Origin: an uncultured Paracoccus sp.
GTDB taxonomy: Bacteria; Pseudomonadota; Alphaproteobacteria; Rhodobacterales; Rhodobacteraceae
DNA: 22,751 nucleotides
Assembly (NCBI GenBank): GCA_934533075.1
Contig: CAKTBJ010000040.1
Coordinates: 1 to 22,751, forward strand
Direction of reading: 5' to 3'
Below the pieces are notes generated by a model. It saw only the letters and a program-made list of their open reading frames with translations, was not told the origin of the DNA and made no database searches. The position numbers were made by a program, and so were the translations under genes. Shown here in pieces: positions 1-7,042 of the stretch (its first letter is position 1; the number at the start of each line of letters is the position of its first letter).

Positions 1-111
1 CCCAACAGGGTCCGCACCACGAAGAAAACAAGGCGCGCACCTGCGCGCTCTGTTTGGCCGCCAACAGGCGGCCTTCCTTCGCATCAGGCCAAACCCCTGA
101 CCCTGTTCGGG
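1..111. repeat. Nested inverted-repeat element at the window edge
   Basis: Bases 4-12 (AACAGGGTC) are the exact reverse complement of 99-107 (GACCCTGTT). The pairing extends to CCC at 1-3 with GGG at 109-111, past one bulged base. Inside lie GCGCGC-ACCT-GCGCGC (33-48), TTTGGCC (53-59) with GGCCAAA (87-93), and a tight hairpin GGCCGCC-AACA-GGCGGCC (56-73). Together these could fold as a closed multi-stem structure on either strand. I do not recognise a known RNA or mobile-element end. The element may continue to the left of the window. Confidence 0.45.
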
Positions 112-445
112 GGCATGGCCTGACTCATCCACGGGCGTAGCCGGGTCTGCGTGGGCTGGATGGCCTCGCCCGTCGCGTTGGCTGCGAAGGGGGAAGGCCG
201 CCCCTGATGGGCCGGCCTGCGCTGCCGCCCGGCCTTGCCTCGGGGCGCGTGGCCCGACTTACCCACCCCCTCCGACTCCTGGGGGTCTCCGGGCGTGGAT
301 AAGTCTGCTTGGGTTTTCGTCTTGCCGCGTGGAGGAGTGGGGTCGCAAGGCCGGGCGGCAGCGCCGGGCTGTCAAGCCCCGCAGGGGCGCAGGCGGGCCG
401 CTTCCGGCATGTTTCCCGCGGGGGCTTTTGGGGGGACGTGCCGTT
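112..445. other. Gene-poor stretch downstream of ptsP
   Basis: I see no convincing gene here; the open frames have no ribosome binding site and run through a repeat. The stretch holds a possible degenerate half copy of the palindromic repeat near 121-155 (GACTCATCCACG), a full copy at 248-308, a GCCCC-GCA-GGGGC hairpin at 376-388, and an imperfect 8-base stem, 405-412 with 436-443, just past the ptsP stop on the minus strand. That last stem has no following T-run on the minus strand, so it is not a standard terminator, but it may protect the ptsP mRNA end. Confidence 0.5.
248..308. repeat. 61-base palindromic intergenic repeat, copy A
   Basis: This 61-base block matches 6884-6944 at 60 of 61 positions in the same orientation. 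The ends form an inverted repeat of 11-base arms, GACTTACCCAC on the left and GTGGATAAGTC on the right, around a 28-base core with its own ACCCCC/GGGGGT pairing. The only difference from copy B (C262 instead of T) spoils one pair of the left arm. The right arm read on the minus strand contains TTATCCACG, one base from the DnaA-box consensus TTATCCACA. It looks like a dispersed intergenic repeat family; its function is unknown. Confidence 0.75.
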
Positions 446-2692
446 TCAGAAGCTGCTCAGCCCGATATGGTCGCTGACCAGCTTGCGCAGGTTGCTGGTG
501 CCGGCATCGCGGGCGGCGTCGATCTCGGTGCGCAGGCGTTGCAGATGGGTGGCGCGGATCAGTTCCTTGACCGGGCCGATGCTGGTCGGGCGCATCGACA
601 GCCGCCGCAGGCCGAGCGCGGCCAAGGTCACCGCCTCGACCAGCCGCCCGGCATCCTCGCCGCAGAAGGACAGCGGCACCCGCGCCTCGGCCGCGCGGTT
701 CACGATATGCGAGACCAGCGACAGGAAGGACGAATCGAGAATGTCGTAGCGGCGGCGAACCCGCTCGTTCTCGCGGTCGGCGGCGAAGAAGAACTGCTTC
801 ATGTCGTTGCCGCCGATCGAGACGAAATCGCACATCTCGTAGAACCGCTTCGGCGCGAAGGCGATGGAGGGGGTTTCCAGCATGGCGCCGACGCGGATGT
901 CGGACGGCATGTCATGGCCCACCTCGCGCTCGCGCATCACCTGCTCCATCAGCATGCGATAGGCGGCCTCGAACTCGCCGATCTCGGCGATGAAGGGGAA
1001 CATGACGTAGAGCGGGCGCCCCACGGCGGCGCGGATCAGCGCCTGAAGCTGCATCTTCAGCACGCCCGGCTTGTCGAGGCCGACGCGGATCGCCCGCCAG
1101 CCCATCGCCGGGTTCGGCTCGTCCTGCGGCTTCATGTAGGGCAGCACCTTGTCGGACCCGATGTCCAGCGTGCGGAACATCACCGGGCGGGTGCGGGCGC
1201 TGTCCAGCACGTGGCGGTAGATCTGCGCCAGCTCCTTGCGGCGCGGAACCGCCGAGCGGGCGAGGAATTGCAGCTCGGTGCGGAACAGGCCCACGCCCTC
1301 GGCGCCGGAGCTTTCCAGGCTGGGCAGGTCGGCCATCAGGCCGGCATTCATGAACAGCTCGATCCGGGTGCCGCACAGCGCCTGCGCCGGCAGGTCGCGC
1401 AGCCCGGCATAGCGGCTTTGCGCCTCGGTCTGCATGGCGATCTTTTCGTTCATCGCCAGCAGGACGCTTTCCTCGGGCCGCAGATGGACCACGCCGCGAT
1501 CGGCATCGACGACGATCGGATCGCCGTTCAGCGCCTCGTTGGTGATGCGGGCGGCGTGGATGACCAGCGGAATCGCCAGGCTGCGGGTGACGATGGTGGC
1601 ATGGCTGCCGACCGAGCCTTCCTCCAGCACCACGCCCTTGAGGCGGCGGCCATAGTCCAGAAGCTCGCCCGGCCCGATATTGCGGGCGACGAGGATCGGG
1701 TTCTCCGGCATCTCGGCGCCGGCATGGGCGCCCTGTCCGGTCAGTTCGCGCAGCAGCGAGTGGAACAGGTCGTCCATGTCGTGCAGGCGTTCGCGCAGGT
1801 AGGGGTCGGCGGCCTTTTCCAGCCGGGCGCGGGTCTCGGACTGTTCCTTTTCCGCCGCCGCCTCGGCGGAGAGGCCGAGGTCGATGGCCTCCTCCATCCG
1901 GCGCTGCCAGCCCTTGGAGCGGGTGAACATGCGATAGGCTTCCAGCACCTCGGCATGGTCGCCCTTTACATCCGCCTCCTCGACCATGCGGTCGACGCGG
2001 CGTTGCAGGCTGGCGACGGCCTCGGCCAGCCGGGCCTTTTCGCGCGCCGGGTCGTCGGCCACGGGGGTGGTGATGAGCACGCGCGGCTCGTGCAGCCAGA
2101 CATGGCCCGCCGCGACGCCCTCCTGCGCGCCGGTGCCCCGGATCATCAGCGGGAAGCGATGCGCCTGCGGCAGCGAATCCTCGCCGGAGCCGAGGAAGGC
2201 GCCCAGCTCGGACATTTCGGCCAGCACCATTGCCACGACTTCGAGACCATAGATCTCGTCCTCGGAGAAGCGGCGGGCCTCGCGCGATTGCACGACCAGC
2301 ACGCCGCGCCGCTCGCCCACGCGCTGGATGGGCACGCCGAGAAAGGCGGGGAACACCTCCTCGCCGGTCTCGGGCATGAAGCGGAAGCCCGGCTCGGACG
2401 GGGCGTCGGCGGTGTTCACGGGCTTGCCGGTGCGGGCGACGCGGCCCACAAGGCCCTCGCCCAGCCGCAGGCGGGTGCGGTGGACCGATTCGGGGCGCAG
2501 CCCCTCGGAGGCGCAGAGTTCGAGGGTGTTGGCGTCGCGGAACAGGTAGATCGAGCAGACCTCGGTGCCCATCGAATCGGCGATGTGATGGGTGATCTGG
2601 TCCAGCCGGTGCTGGCCGGAACCCGGCGCCGCCAGCGTATCGCGCAGGCGGATCAGCAGCTTGCGGCTGTCGTTGTCCCGGCTGTCAACCAT
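446..2692 (-). CDS. ptsP: Phosphoenolpyruvate-protein phosphotransferase PtsP (enzyme I-Ntr)
   Basis: First enzyme of the nitrogen-related phosphotransferase system (PTS-Ntr). It takes phosphate from PEP and passes it to NPr (PtsO) and then EIIA-Ntr, a regulatory chain rather than sugar uptake. The protein is 748 aa. An N-terminal GAF sensor domain (about 20-165) distinguishes it from sugar-PTS enzyme I. The swivelling phospho-histidine domain follows, with active-site His364 in GSHATIV, then a C-terminal PEP-binding barrel with RTELQFL (471-477), GAMLETP (602-608), SIGGNDM (625-631) and the catalytic Cys677 in CGEDAG. All key residues are present and the length is normal. It starts 36 bases after lysC on the same strand, so the two are probably cotranscribed. 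In the family the GAF domain is reported to sense nitrogen status; that role here is inferred. Confidence 0.96.
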   Translation of the reverse strand: MVDSRDNDSRKLLIRLRDTLAAPGSGQHRLDQITHHIADSMGTEVCSIYLFRDANTLELCASEGLRPESVHRTRLRLGEGLVGRVARTGKPVNTADAPSEPGFRFMPETGEEVFPAFLGVPIQRVGERRGVLVVQSREARRFSEDEIYGLEVVAMVLAEMSELGAFLGSGEDSLPQAHRFPLMIRGTGAQEGVAAGHVWLHEPRVLITTPVADDPAREKARLAEAVASLQRRVDRMVEEADVKGDHAEVLEAYRMFTRSKGWQRRMEEAIDLGLSAEAAAEKEQSETRARLEKAADPYLRERLHDMDDLFHSLLRELTGQGAHAGAEMPENPILVARNIGPGELLDYGRRLKGVVLEEGSVGSHATIVTRSLAIPLVIHAARITNEALNGDPIVVDADRGVVHLRPEESVLLAMNEKIAMQTEAQSRYAGLRDLPAQALCGTRIELFMNAGLMADLPSLESSGAEGVGLFRTELQFLARSAVPRRKELAQIYRHVLDSARTRPVMFRTLDIGSDKVLPYMKPQDEPNPAMGWRAIRVGLDKPGVLKMQLQALIRAAVGRPLYVMFPFIAEIGEFEAAYRMLMEQVMREREVGHDMPSDIRVGAMLETPSIAFAPKRFYEMCDFVSIGGNDMKQFFFAADRENERVRRRYDILDSSFLSLVSHIVNRAAEARVPLSFCGEDAGRLVEAVTLAALGLRRLSMRPTSIGPVKELIRATHLQRLRTEIDAARDAGTSNLRKLVSDHIGLSSF

Positions 2693-2728
2693 CGCATCCC
2701 CATCGGCGCGACCCTCGCGTGGCGCGGG

Positions 2729-3985
2729 TCAGGCCTTGTCCAGATCGAACGCATCATGCAGCGCCTGCACGGCAAGCTCCATGTATTTGCGGTCGATCAG
2801 GACGGAAATCTTGATCTCGGAAGTGGCGATGACCTTGATGTTGATGTTCTCGTCCGCCAGCGCCCGGAACATGCGCGCCGCCACGCCGGCGGCCGAGCGC
2901 ATGCCGATGCCGACGACCGAGACCTTGGCCACATTGTCGTCCACCACCAGGTCGTCATAGGCGATATGGCCGGCGGCGCGGGCGTCCTCGATGCATTTGC
3001 GGGCGCGCAGCACCTGGCCCACCGGGATCGAGAAGGTCATGTCCGTCACCGCGCCGGGATGGTCGTCGTAGTCGCGTTCGGAAATGTTCTGGACGATCAT
3101 GTCCACGTTGACGCCATGTTCGGCCAGCGGCTCGAAGATGGCGGCGGAGATGCCGGGCCGGTCCTCGACCGTGACCAGCGTGATCTTAGCCTCGTCGCGG
3201 CTGTAGGCGACGCCGGAGACGACTTTCGATTCCATGATTTCCCCCTCGTCGCAGACCAGAGTGCCGGACGTTTCGTCGGTTTCGTCAAAGCTGGACAGCA
3301 CCCGCAGCCGCACCTTGTAGCGCATGGCGAGTTCCACCGAGCGGGTTTGCAGCACCTTGGCGCCGAGGCTGGCCAGTTCCAGCATCTCCTCGTAGGCGAT
3401 GCGGTCCAGCTTGCGCGCCTTGGACGCGATGCGCGGGTCGGTGGTATAGATGCCGTCCACATCGGTATAGATGTCGCAGCGTTCGGCGCCGAAGGCCGCC
3501 GCGAAGGCCACGGCGGTGGTGTCCGAGCCGCCGCGCCCCAGCGTGGTGACGCGGTTTTCGGACGACAGGCCCTGGAAGCCGGCGACCACGGCGACCTTCA
3601 TGCCCTCGGCGAACTTGTGGTCGATGTTCTCGCGCGGGATGTCCACGAAGCGGGCGGCGCCGTGGGCGGCGGTGGTATGGATCGGCACCTGCCAGCCCTG
3701 CCAGGACCGCGCCGGCACGCCCATTTCCTGAAGCCGCAGCGCCATCAGCCCGGCGGTCACGTTCTCGCCCGAGGCCACCACGGCGTCGTATTCGCGCGCG
3801 TCGTAGAGGCGCGAGGTGCTTTCGACCCAGCCCACCAGTTCGTTGGTCTTGCCGGACATGGCCGAGACGATGACGATGACATCGTAGCCGCGCTCGACCT
3901 CGGCCGCGACTTTCTGCGCGGCATTGGCGATGCGGTCGAGATCGGCCACCGAGGTGCCGCCGAATTTCATGACGAGAAGCGGCAT
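2729..3985 (-). CDS. lysC: Aspartate kinase (aspartokinase)
   Basis: Phosphorylates L-aspartate with ATP, the committed step to lysine, threonine, methionine and diaminopimelate. The protein is 418 aa, typical of single-function aspartokinases. The kinase domain opens with the nucleotide-binding KFGGTS (7-12) and has the conserved GRGGSDTTA (150-158) and a TDVDGIYTTDP segment (174-184). Two C-terminal ACT domains (about 266-340 and 350-415) are the expected site of feedback inhibition by lysine and/or threonine. The ATG has a purine-rich stretch just upstream on the minus strand. I see no internal alternative start of the kind that produces a beta subunit in some families, but cannot rule one out. 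It is followed closely by ptsP. Confidence 0.96.
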   Translation of the reverse strand: MPLLVMKFGGTSVADLDRIANAAQKVAAEVERGYDVIVIVSAMSGKTNELVGWVESTSRLYDAREYDAVVASGENVTAGLMALRLQEMGVPARSWQGWQVPIHTTAAHGAARFVDIPRENIDHKFAEGMKVAVVAGFQGLSSENRVTTLGRGGSDTTAVAFAAAFGAERCDIYTDVDGIYTTDPRIASKARKLDRIAYEEMLELASLGAKVLQTRSVELAMRYKVRLRVLSSFDETDETSGTLVCDEGEIMESKVVSGVAYSRDEAKITLVTVEDRPGISAAIFEPLAEHGVNVDMIVQNISERDYDDHPGAVTDMTFSIPVGQVLRARKCIEDARAAGHIAYDDLVVDDNVAKVSVVGIGMRSAAGVAARMFRALADENINIKVIATSEIKISVLIDRKYMELAVQALHDAFDLDKA

Positions 3986-4018
3986 CCTGCCCCCCCGGCC
4001 TTGGGAAAATACCGCGCG

Positions 4019-4047
4019 CTTCTAGGGCCGTTGCCCGGCAAGGGCAA
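4019..4047 (-). promoter_or_regulatory. Putative sigma70-type promoter of lysC-ptsP
   Basis: Read on the minus strand, TTGCCC (4042-4047) and TAGAAG (4019-4024) are separated by exactly 17 bases. They lie about 35-60 bases upstream of the lysC ATG, in the short gap after the J-domain gene. The hexamers are moderate matches, and the -10 is identical to that of the putative GTA promoter at 4992-4997. Confidence 0.4.
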
Positions 4048-4054
4048 GGGCGCA

Positions 4055-4795
4055 TCAGGCCACGCAGCCGTTTTCCGGGCTGGGCCTTCTGGCATCGGCA
4101 TGGCTGTCGCGGAAGGCGCGCCATGCCTCGTTCAGGCGGCGGGTGCGGGCGGCGGCGAGGCGCACGGCCTCGGGCGGCAGGCCGCGGGCGATGGCGCGGT
4201 CGGGATGGGCCTCGCGCACCAGTTCGCGCCAGCGTTTGCGGGCCTCGGGCAGGGGCGTGTCGGGGGTGACGCCCAGCACCTCGCAGGGGATGCAGCGGCG
4301 CGCCGGGTCGTGGCGGCGGCGGATCATGTCCAGCGTGGCCGGGGTCAGCCGGAAGATGCGGGCGACGGTTTCCAGGAAGTCGCGCTCGGCCGGCTGGATG
4401 GCGCCGTCGGCGGTGGCGATGATGTAGAGGCCCTCGACCACATCCGCGAGGATCGGATCGCCCGGCGGGAACAGGCGGGCAAGGCGGTTGGCCCATTCCT
4501 GATAGCCCGCCACCGTCTCGCGCGCGAGGTCGAAGACGCGGGCGGCGGCGCGCTCGTCGTCGCGGGGGATCACGAAGATGCGGCGGAAGGCGGTGACCTC
4601 GGATTTCTGCACGGTGCCGTCGGCCTTGGCCAGCTTGGCCCCCAGCGCGATCACGGCGATGGTGAAGGCGACCGACCGTTCCGGCGGCACGGCGGGGTTC
4701 GGGGCGCCCAGGAAGGCGCGCATGCGGTCGCCGATGCGCTGCCAGAAGCTGCGCCGCGCGGGCAGAAGCGGGATGGAAGGGGCTGTGTCGCTCAT
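4055..4795 (-). CDS. TerB-like plus C-terminal J-domain protein (DjlA-like, soluble)
   Basis: A 246-aa protein with a TerB-type alpha-helical domain (about 40-165), marked by two acidic repeats with KADGTVQKSE (57-66) and TADGAIQPAE (128-137). A J-domain follows (about 170-232), containing the HPD tripeptide (197-199) needed to stimulate DnaK ATPase. This is the DjlA architecture. However, I see no N-terminal transmembrane helix, so unlike E. coli DjlA it should be cytosolic, acting as a DnaK co-chaperone for an unknown client. The gene lies 69 bases upstream of lysC and is transcribed divergently from the GTA cluster, sharing its control region. The domain call is firm; the client and role are unknown. 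Confidence 0.85.
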   Translation of the reverse strand: MSDTAPSIPLLPARRSFWQRIGDRMRAFLGAPNPAVPPERSVAFTIAVIALGAKLAKADGTVQKSEVTAFRRIFVIPRDDERAAARVFDLARETVAGYQEWANRLARLFPPGDPILADVVEGLYIIATADGAIQPAERDFLETVARIFRLTPATLDMIRRRHDPARRCIPCEVLGVTPDTPLPEARKRWRELVREAHPDRAIARGLPPEAVRLAAARTRRLNEAWRAFRDSHADARRPSPENGCVA

Positions 4796-4920
4796 CAGGA
4801 ATCGAGGCTAGGCGGGATCGGCGCAAAGGGCCAGTGAGATTTATGTCAGGTTGGGATTCGCGGCATGGGGTTGCGTTGCCGGATCGGTGTTGCAAGGGTG
4901 TTGCATAGGGCAGATCATTG

Positions 4921-4936
4921 TTTTCATGGTTGAAAA
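4921..4936. promoter_or_regulatory. Candidate operator: TTTTCA inverted repeat upstream of the GTA promoter
   Basis: TTTTCA (4921-4926) and TGAAAA (4931-4936) form a perfect 6-base inverted repeat with a 4-base centre. It sits about 40 bases upstream of the putative -35 element, a typical activator position. The identity of any binding protein is not shown by the sequence. Confidence 0.35.
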
Positions 4937-4968
4937 TCTGTCCGGCCGTGCGCGTCATAGTTGTTTCG

Positions 4969-4997
4969 TTGACTTTTAGAACGCCCTTCGGTAGAAG
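4969..4997 (+). promoter_or_regulatory. Putative sigma70-type promoter of the GTA cluster
   Basis: TTGACT (4969-4974) and TAGAAG (4992-4997) are separated by exactly 17 bases. The -35 is near consensus. The expected start of transcription is around 5004, giving a leader of about 100 bases before g1. Confidence 0.5.
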
Positions 4998-5024
4998 TCT
5001 TCCATGCTGGGAGAGGTGGGCAAG

Positions 5025-5055
5025 CGGCCGGGGCGAAAGCCTTTCGGCCGTTTTT
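5025..5055 (+). terminator. Terminator-like hairpin in the GTA leader (possible attenuator)
   Basis: CGGCCG (5025-5030) pairs with CGGCCG (5045-5050), with an inner GGC-GAAA-GCC hairpin (5032-5041), and five T residues follow directly (5051-5055). The T-run is only on the plus-strand side, so the element is directional. It lies between the putative promoter and g1. A transcript stopped here would be only about 50 bases long. It may limit basal GTA expression or end a small RNA. Confidence 0.5.
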
Positions 5056-5102
5056 CGTTTCTCGCTCGTGCGGACAGGAACACGAGGGCAGGGCAAGCAC
5101 AT

Positions 5103-5528
5103 ATGACGAAACATTTCGATCCGCCGTCCGATGCGGCGGAGGGGGTCCTTGTCGCCGGCAAGGACAGGGGAGGCGTCGATCCACAGGAGGCGATCTTCGA
5201 CGCCTTCGCCATCGCGGACGGGCTGTTCCGCGAGGCGGCGGCGGATTTCGACCGTCTGCGCCAGCAGTTGCGCGACAGCGGGGGCGGGCGCGGGAAAACC
5301 GCGCGCCGGCCCGACGCGGCGGCGGTGGGCGACGGGCTGAAGGAGGCCGTGCGGCTGGCGCGCGATCTGCGCGCAGCCACGCAACTGATGCTTGAGGAAA
5401 GGAACCGCGTTGACAAGCTTCGCAAGGAAATCGGAGGGGTCGGCGCAGGCGGCGCCCTCGACCTCGATGCGGCCCGAAGTGAGATCGGGCGCCGCCTGGC
5501 TTGCCTGCGCCGCGCCGCAGGAGGTTGA
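5103..5528 (+). CDS. GTA small terminase subunit (g1)
   Basis: Predicted small terminase, which recognises DNA and loads it onto the large terminase; GTA versions have lost sequence specificity, which fits packaging of random host DNA. The protein is 141 aa, largely charged helix (about 28-110, with heptad-like stretches), and ends in a short arginine-rich segment RSEIGRRLACLRR (125-137). The assignment rests mainly on position directly upstream of g2 and on this helical, basic-tailed layout. I chose ATG 5103, preceded by a GA-rich stretch, over the in-frame ATG at 5004, which sits at the expected transcription start, before the leader hairpin. The 3' end overlaps g2 by over 100 bases with the preferred g2 start. 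Confidence 0.75.
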   Translation: MTKHFDPPSDAAEGVLVAGKDRGGVDPQEAIFDAFAIADGLFREAAADFDRLRQQLRDSGGGRGKTARRPDAAAVGDGLKEAVRLARDLRAATQLMLEERNRVDKLRKEIGGVGAGGALDLDAARSEIGRRLACLRRAAGG

Positions 5529-6825
5529 CGAATTCCTGGCCGGGCTGGGCGACAACGCTCTGGCCAGCCTGCCCTGGCTGTTCGAGTTCTGGGCGATGCC
5601 GCACCAGTTGCCGCCCGAAGGGGCCTGGAAAAGCTGGGTCATCCTGGGCGGTCGCGGGGCGGGCAAGACCCGCGCCGGGGCCGAATGGGTGCGCAGCATG
5701 GTCGAGGGGGCCACGCCCGAGGCGCCGGGGAAGGCGCGGCGGGTGGCGCTGGTGGGCGAGACCTTCGATCAGGCGCGTGAGGTGATGGTGATGGGGGAAA
5801 GCGGCATTCTGGCCTGCTGCCCCCCGGACCGGCGCCCGGTCTGGGAGGCCACGCGGCGGCGGCTGGTCTGGCCCAATGGCGCCACCGCCACCGTCTATTC
5901 GGCGCATGAGCCGGAGGCGTTGCGGGGGCCGCAATTCGATGCGGCCTGGGCGGATGAACTGGCCAAGTGGAAGAAGGCGGAAGATGTCTGGGACATGCTG
6001 CAATTCGCCTTGCGGCTGGGGCCGGACCCGCAGCAGGTGGTGACGACGACGCCGAGGAACGCCGAGGTGCTGAAGCGGCTGCTGCGGGCGGCCTCGACGG
6101 TCAGCACGCATGCCGCGACAGATGCAAACCGCGCCTATCTGGCGGAGAGTTTCCTGGCCGAGGTCGAGGCGCGTTATGGCGGCACCCGGCTGGGCCGGCA
6201 GGAGCTGGACGGCGTGCTGCTGGAGGAGGCCGAGGGCGCGCTGTGGACCACGGCGATGCTGGAAGCCTGCCGCAGCGACCGGGTGCCGGTGCTGGACCGG
6301 ATCGTGGTGGCGGTGGACCCCTGTATCAGCGCCGGGCGCGAGGGCGACGAATGCGGCATCGTCGTGGCCGGGGTCGAGGCGAAGGGCGAGCCGAAGGACT
6401 GGCGGGCCTGGGTGCTGGAGGATGCCTCGGTGCGCGGCGGGCCGGCGGATTGGGCGCGGGCCGCCGTGGCGGCGTTTCACCGCCACGGGGCCGAGCGGCT
6501 GGTGGCCGAGGTCAATCAGGGCGGTGCCCTGGTCGAGCAGCTGATCCGGCAGGTCGATCCGCTGATCCCGTTCTCGGGGTTGCATGCGGGCCGGGGCAAG
6601 GGGCTGCGGGCGGAGCCGGTGGCCGCCTTGTATGAACAGGGCCGGGTGCATCATGCGCGGGGCGCCGATCTGGGCGTGCTGGAGGATCAGATGTGCCGGA
6701 TGAGCCTGCGCGGCTTTGACGGGCGCGGCAGTCCCGACCGGCTGGATGCGGCGGTCTGGGCGCTGCATGCGCTGATGATCCAGCCCGCTTCGGCAAGGCT
6801 GCGGCCGCAGATGCGGCGGTTGTAG
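5410..6825 (+). CDS. GTA large terminase subunit, DNA-packaging motor (g2)
   Basis: ATP-driven motor and nuclease that pumps DNA into the prohead and cuts it when the head is full. From the TTG start the protein is 471 aa. The ATPase domain has Walker A GGRGAGKT (80-87), Walker B AAWADE (178-183) and the coupling motif TTTPRN (212-217). The C-terminal RNase-H-like nuclease has Asp303 in VVAVDP and Asp446 in RLDAAVWAL. I favour TTG at 5410 because GAGGAAAGG lies seven bases upstream. ATG 5392 has no binding site, and ATG 5467 would begin closer to the conserved EVDEFL segment but also lacks one. Its end is followed by a 217-base gap holding a palindromic repeat, unusual inside a GTA operon. 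Confidence 0.95.
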   Translation: MTSFARKSEGSAQAAPSTSMRPEVRSGAAWLACAAPQEVDEFLAGLGDNALASLPWLFEFWAMPHQLPPEGAWKSWVILGGRGAGKTRAGAEWVRSMVEGATPEAPGKARRVALVGETFDQAREVMVMGESGILACCPPDRRPVWEATRRRLVWPNGATATVYSAHEPEALRGPQFDAAWADELAKWKKAEDVWDMLQFALRLGPDPQQVVTTTPRNAEVLKRLLRAASTVSTHAATDANRAYLAESFLAEVEARYGGTRLGRQELDGVLLEEAEGALWTTAMLEACRSDRVPVLDRIVVAVDPCISAGREGDECGIVVAGVEAKGEPKDWRAWVLEDASVRGGPADWARAAVAAFHRHGAERLVAEVNQGGALVEQLIRQVDPLIPFSGLHAGRGKGLRAEPVAALYEQGRVHHARGADLGVLEDQMCRMSLRGFDGRGSPDRLDAAVWALHALMIQPASARLRPQMRRL

Positions 6826-6883
6826 GCGCGGGGTTCGGTGCGAGCACGCACTCTGCGGGCCGGGTGGGGACGTGGCGTCGGGC

Positions 6884-6944
6884 CGTGGCCCGACTTATCC
6901 ACCCCCTCCGACTCCTGGGGGTCTCCGGGCGTGGATAAGTCTGC
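6884..6944. repeat. 61-base palindromic intergenic repeat, copy B
   Basis: The intact version of the repeat also found at 248-308. Its arms GACTTATCCAC (6892-6902) and GTGGATAAGTC (6931-6941) are perfectly complementary. The 28-base core offers an alternative hairpin, ACCCCC (6901-6906) with GGGGGT (6917-6922). Each arm carries TTATCCAC followed by C or G, so two DnaA-box-like words face each other. It lies inside the GTA operon between g2 and g3, where it would be transcribed and could fold as RNA. Confidence 0.8.
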
Positions 6945-6991
6945 GTGGTCGGGCAGGGCGGGCGCCGGTGGGGCGTCGGGAATGGGAAACG

Positions 6992-7027
6992 AACGGAAGG
7001 GGTCGGCTTTGCCGGCCCTTTTCCGTT
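6992..7027 (+). promoter_or_regulatory. Long hairpin in front of the portal gene ribosome binding site
   Basis: AACGGAA (6992-6998) pairs with TTCCGTT (7021-7027), and the interior closes further through GGGG/CCCT-type and GGC/GCC pairs around a TTT loop (7008-7010). The stem ends four bases before the strong AGGAGG of g3. No T-run follows, so it is unlikely to be a terminator. It could be an RNA processing or stabilising element, or could tune translation of the head module. Confidence 0.5.
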
Positions 7028-7042
7028 GGCAAGGAGGGTTCG

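Larger units (their letters stand above)
4796..5102. promoter_or_regulatory. Divergent control region between the J-domain gene and the GTA cluster
   Basis: This 307-base gap holds no gene and is locally richer in A and T than the neighbouring genes. It contains four GTTGC words (4870, 4875, 4889, 4900); the last two sit in a GTGTTGCA direct repeat (4887-4894 and 4898-4905) with an 11-base period, one helical turn. It also contains a perfect inverted repeat TTTTCA-TGGT-TGAAAA (4921-4936), a sigma70-like promoter (4969-4997) and a terminator-like hairpin (5025-5055). In R. capsulatus the GTA promoter is activated by GafA downstream of CtrA and quorum sensing. I see no CtrA-type TTAA-N7-TTAA site, consistent with indirect CtrA control. 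Confidence 0.5.

Noticed and set aside
84..477. Short frames in the gene-poor left gap
   Set aside because: They have no binding site. One reads through the palindromic repeat and the same repeat-derived peptide recurs near 6890-6945, so it is repeat-encoded noise.
329..4837. A 1502-codon plus-strand open frame
   Set aside because: It runs antisense through ptsP, lysC and the J-domain gene, which carry clear family motifs. Its translation is rich in His, Gln, Ala and Gly without any domain, the usual result of GC-rich third positions in the opposite strand.
5004..5102. Longer N-terminus for g1 starting at ATG 5004
   Set aside because: This ATG is at the likely transcription start, has no upstream binding site, and the extension would span the terminator-like hairpin.
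4796..5102. CtrA full binding site upstream of the GTA
   Set aside because: No TTAA-N7-TTAA pattern is present; control by CtrA, if any, should be indirect.
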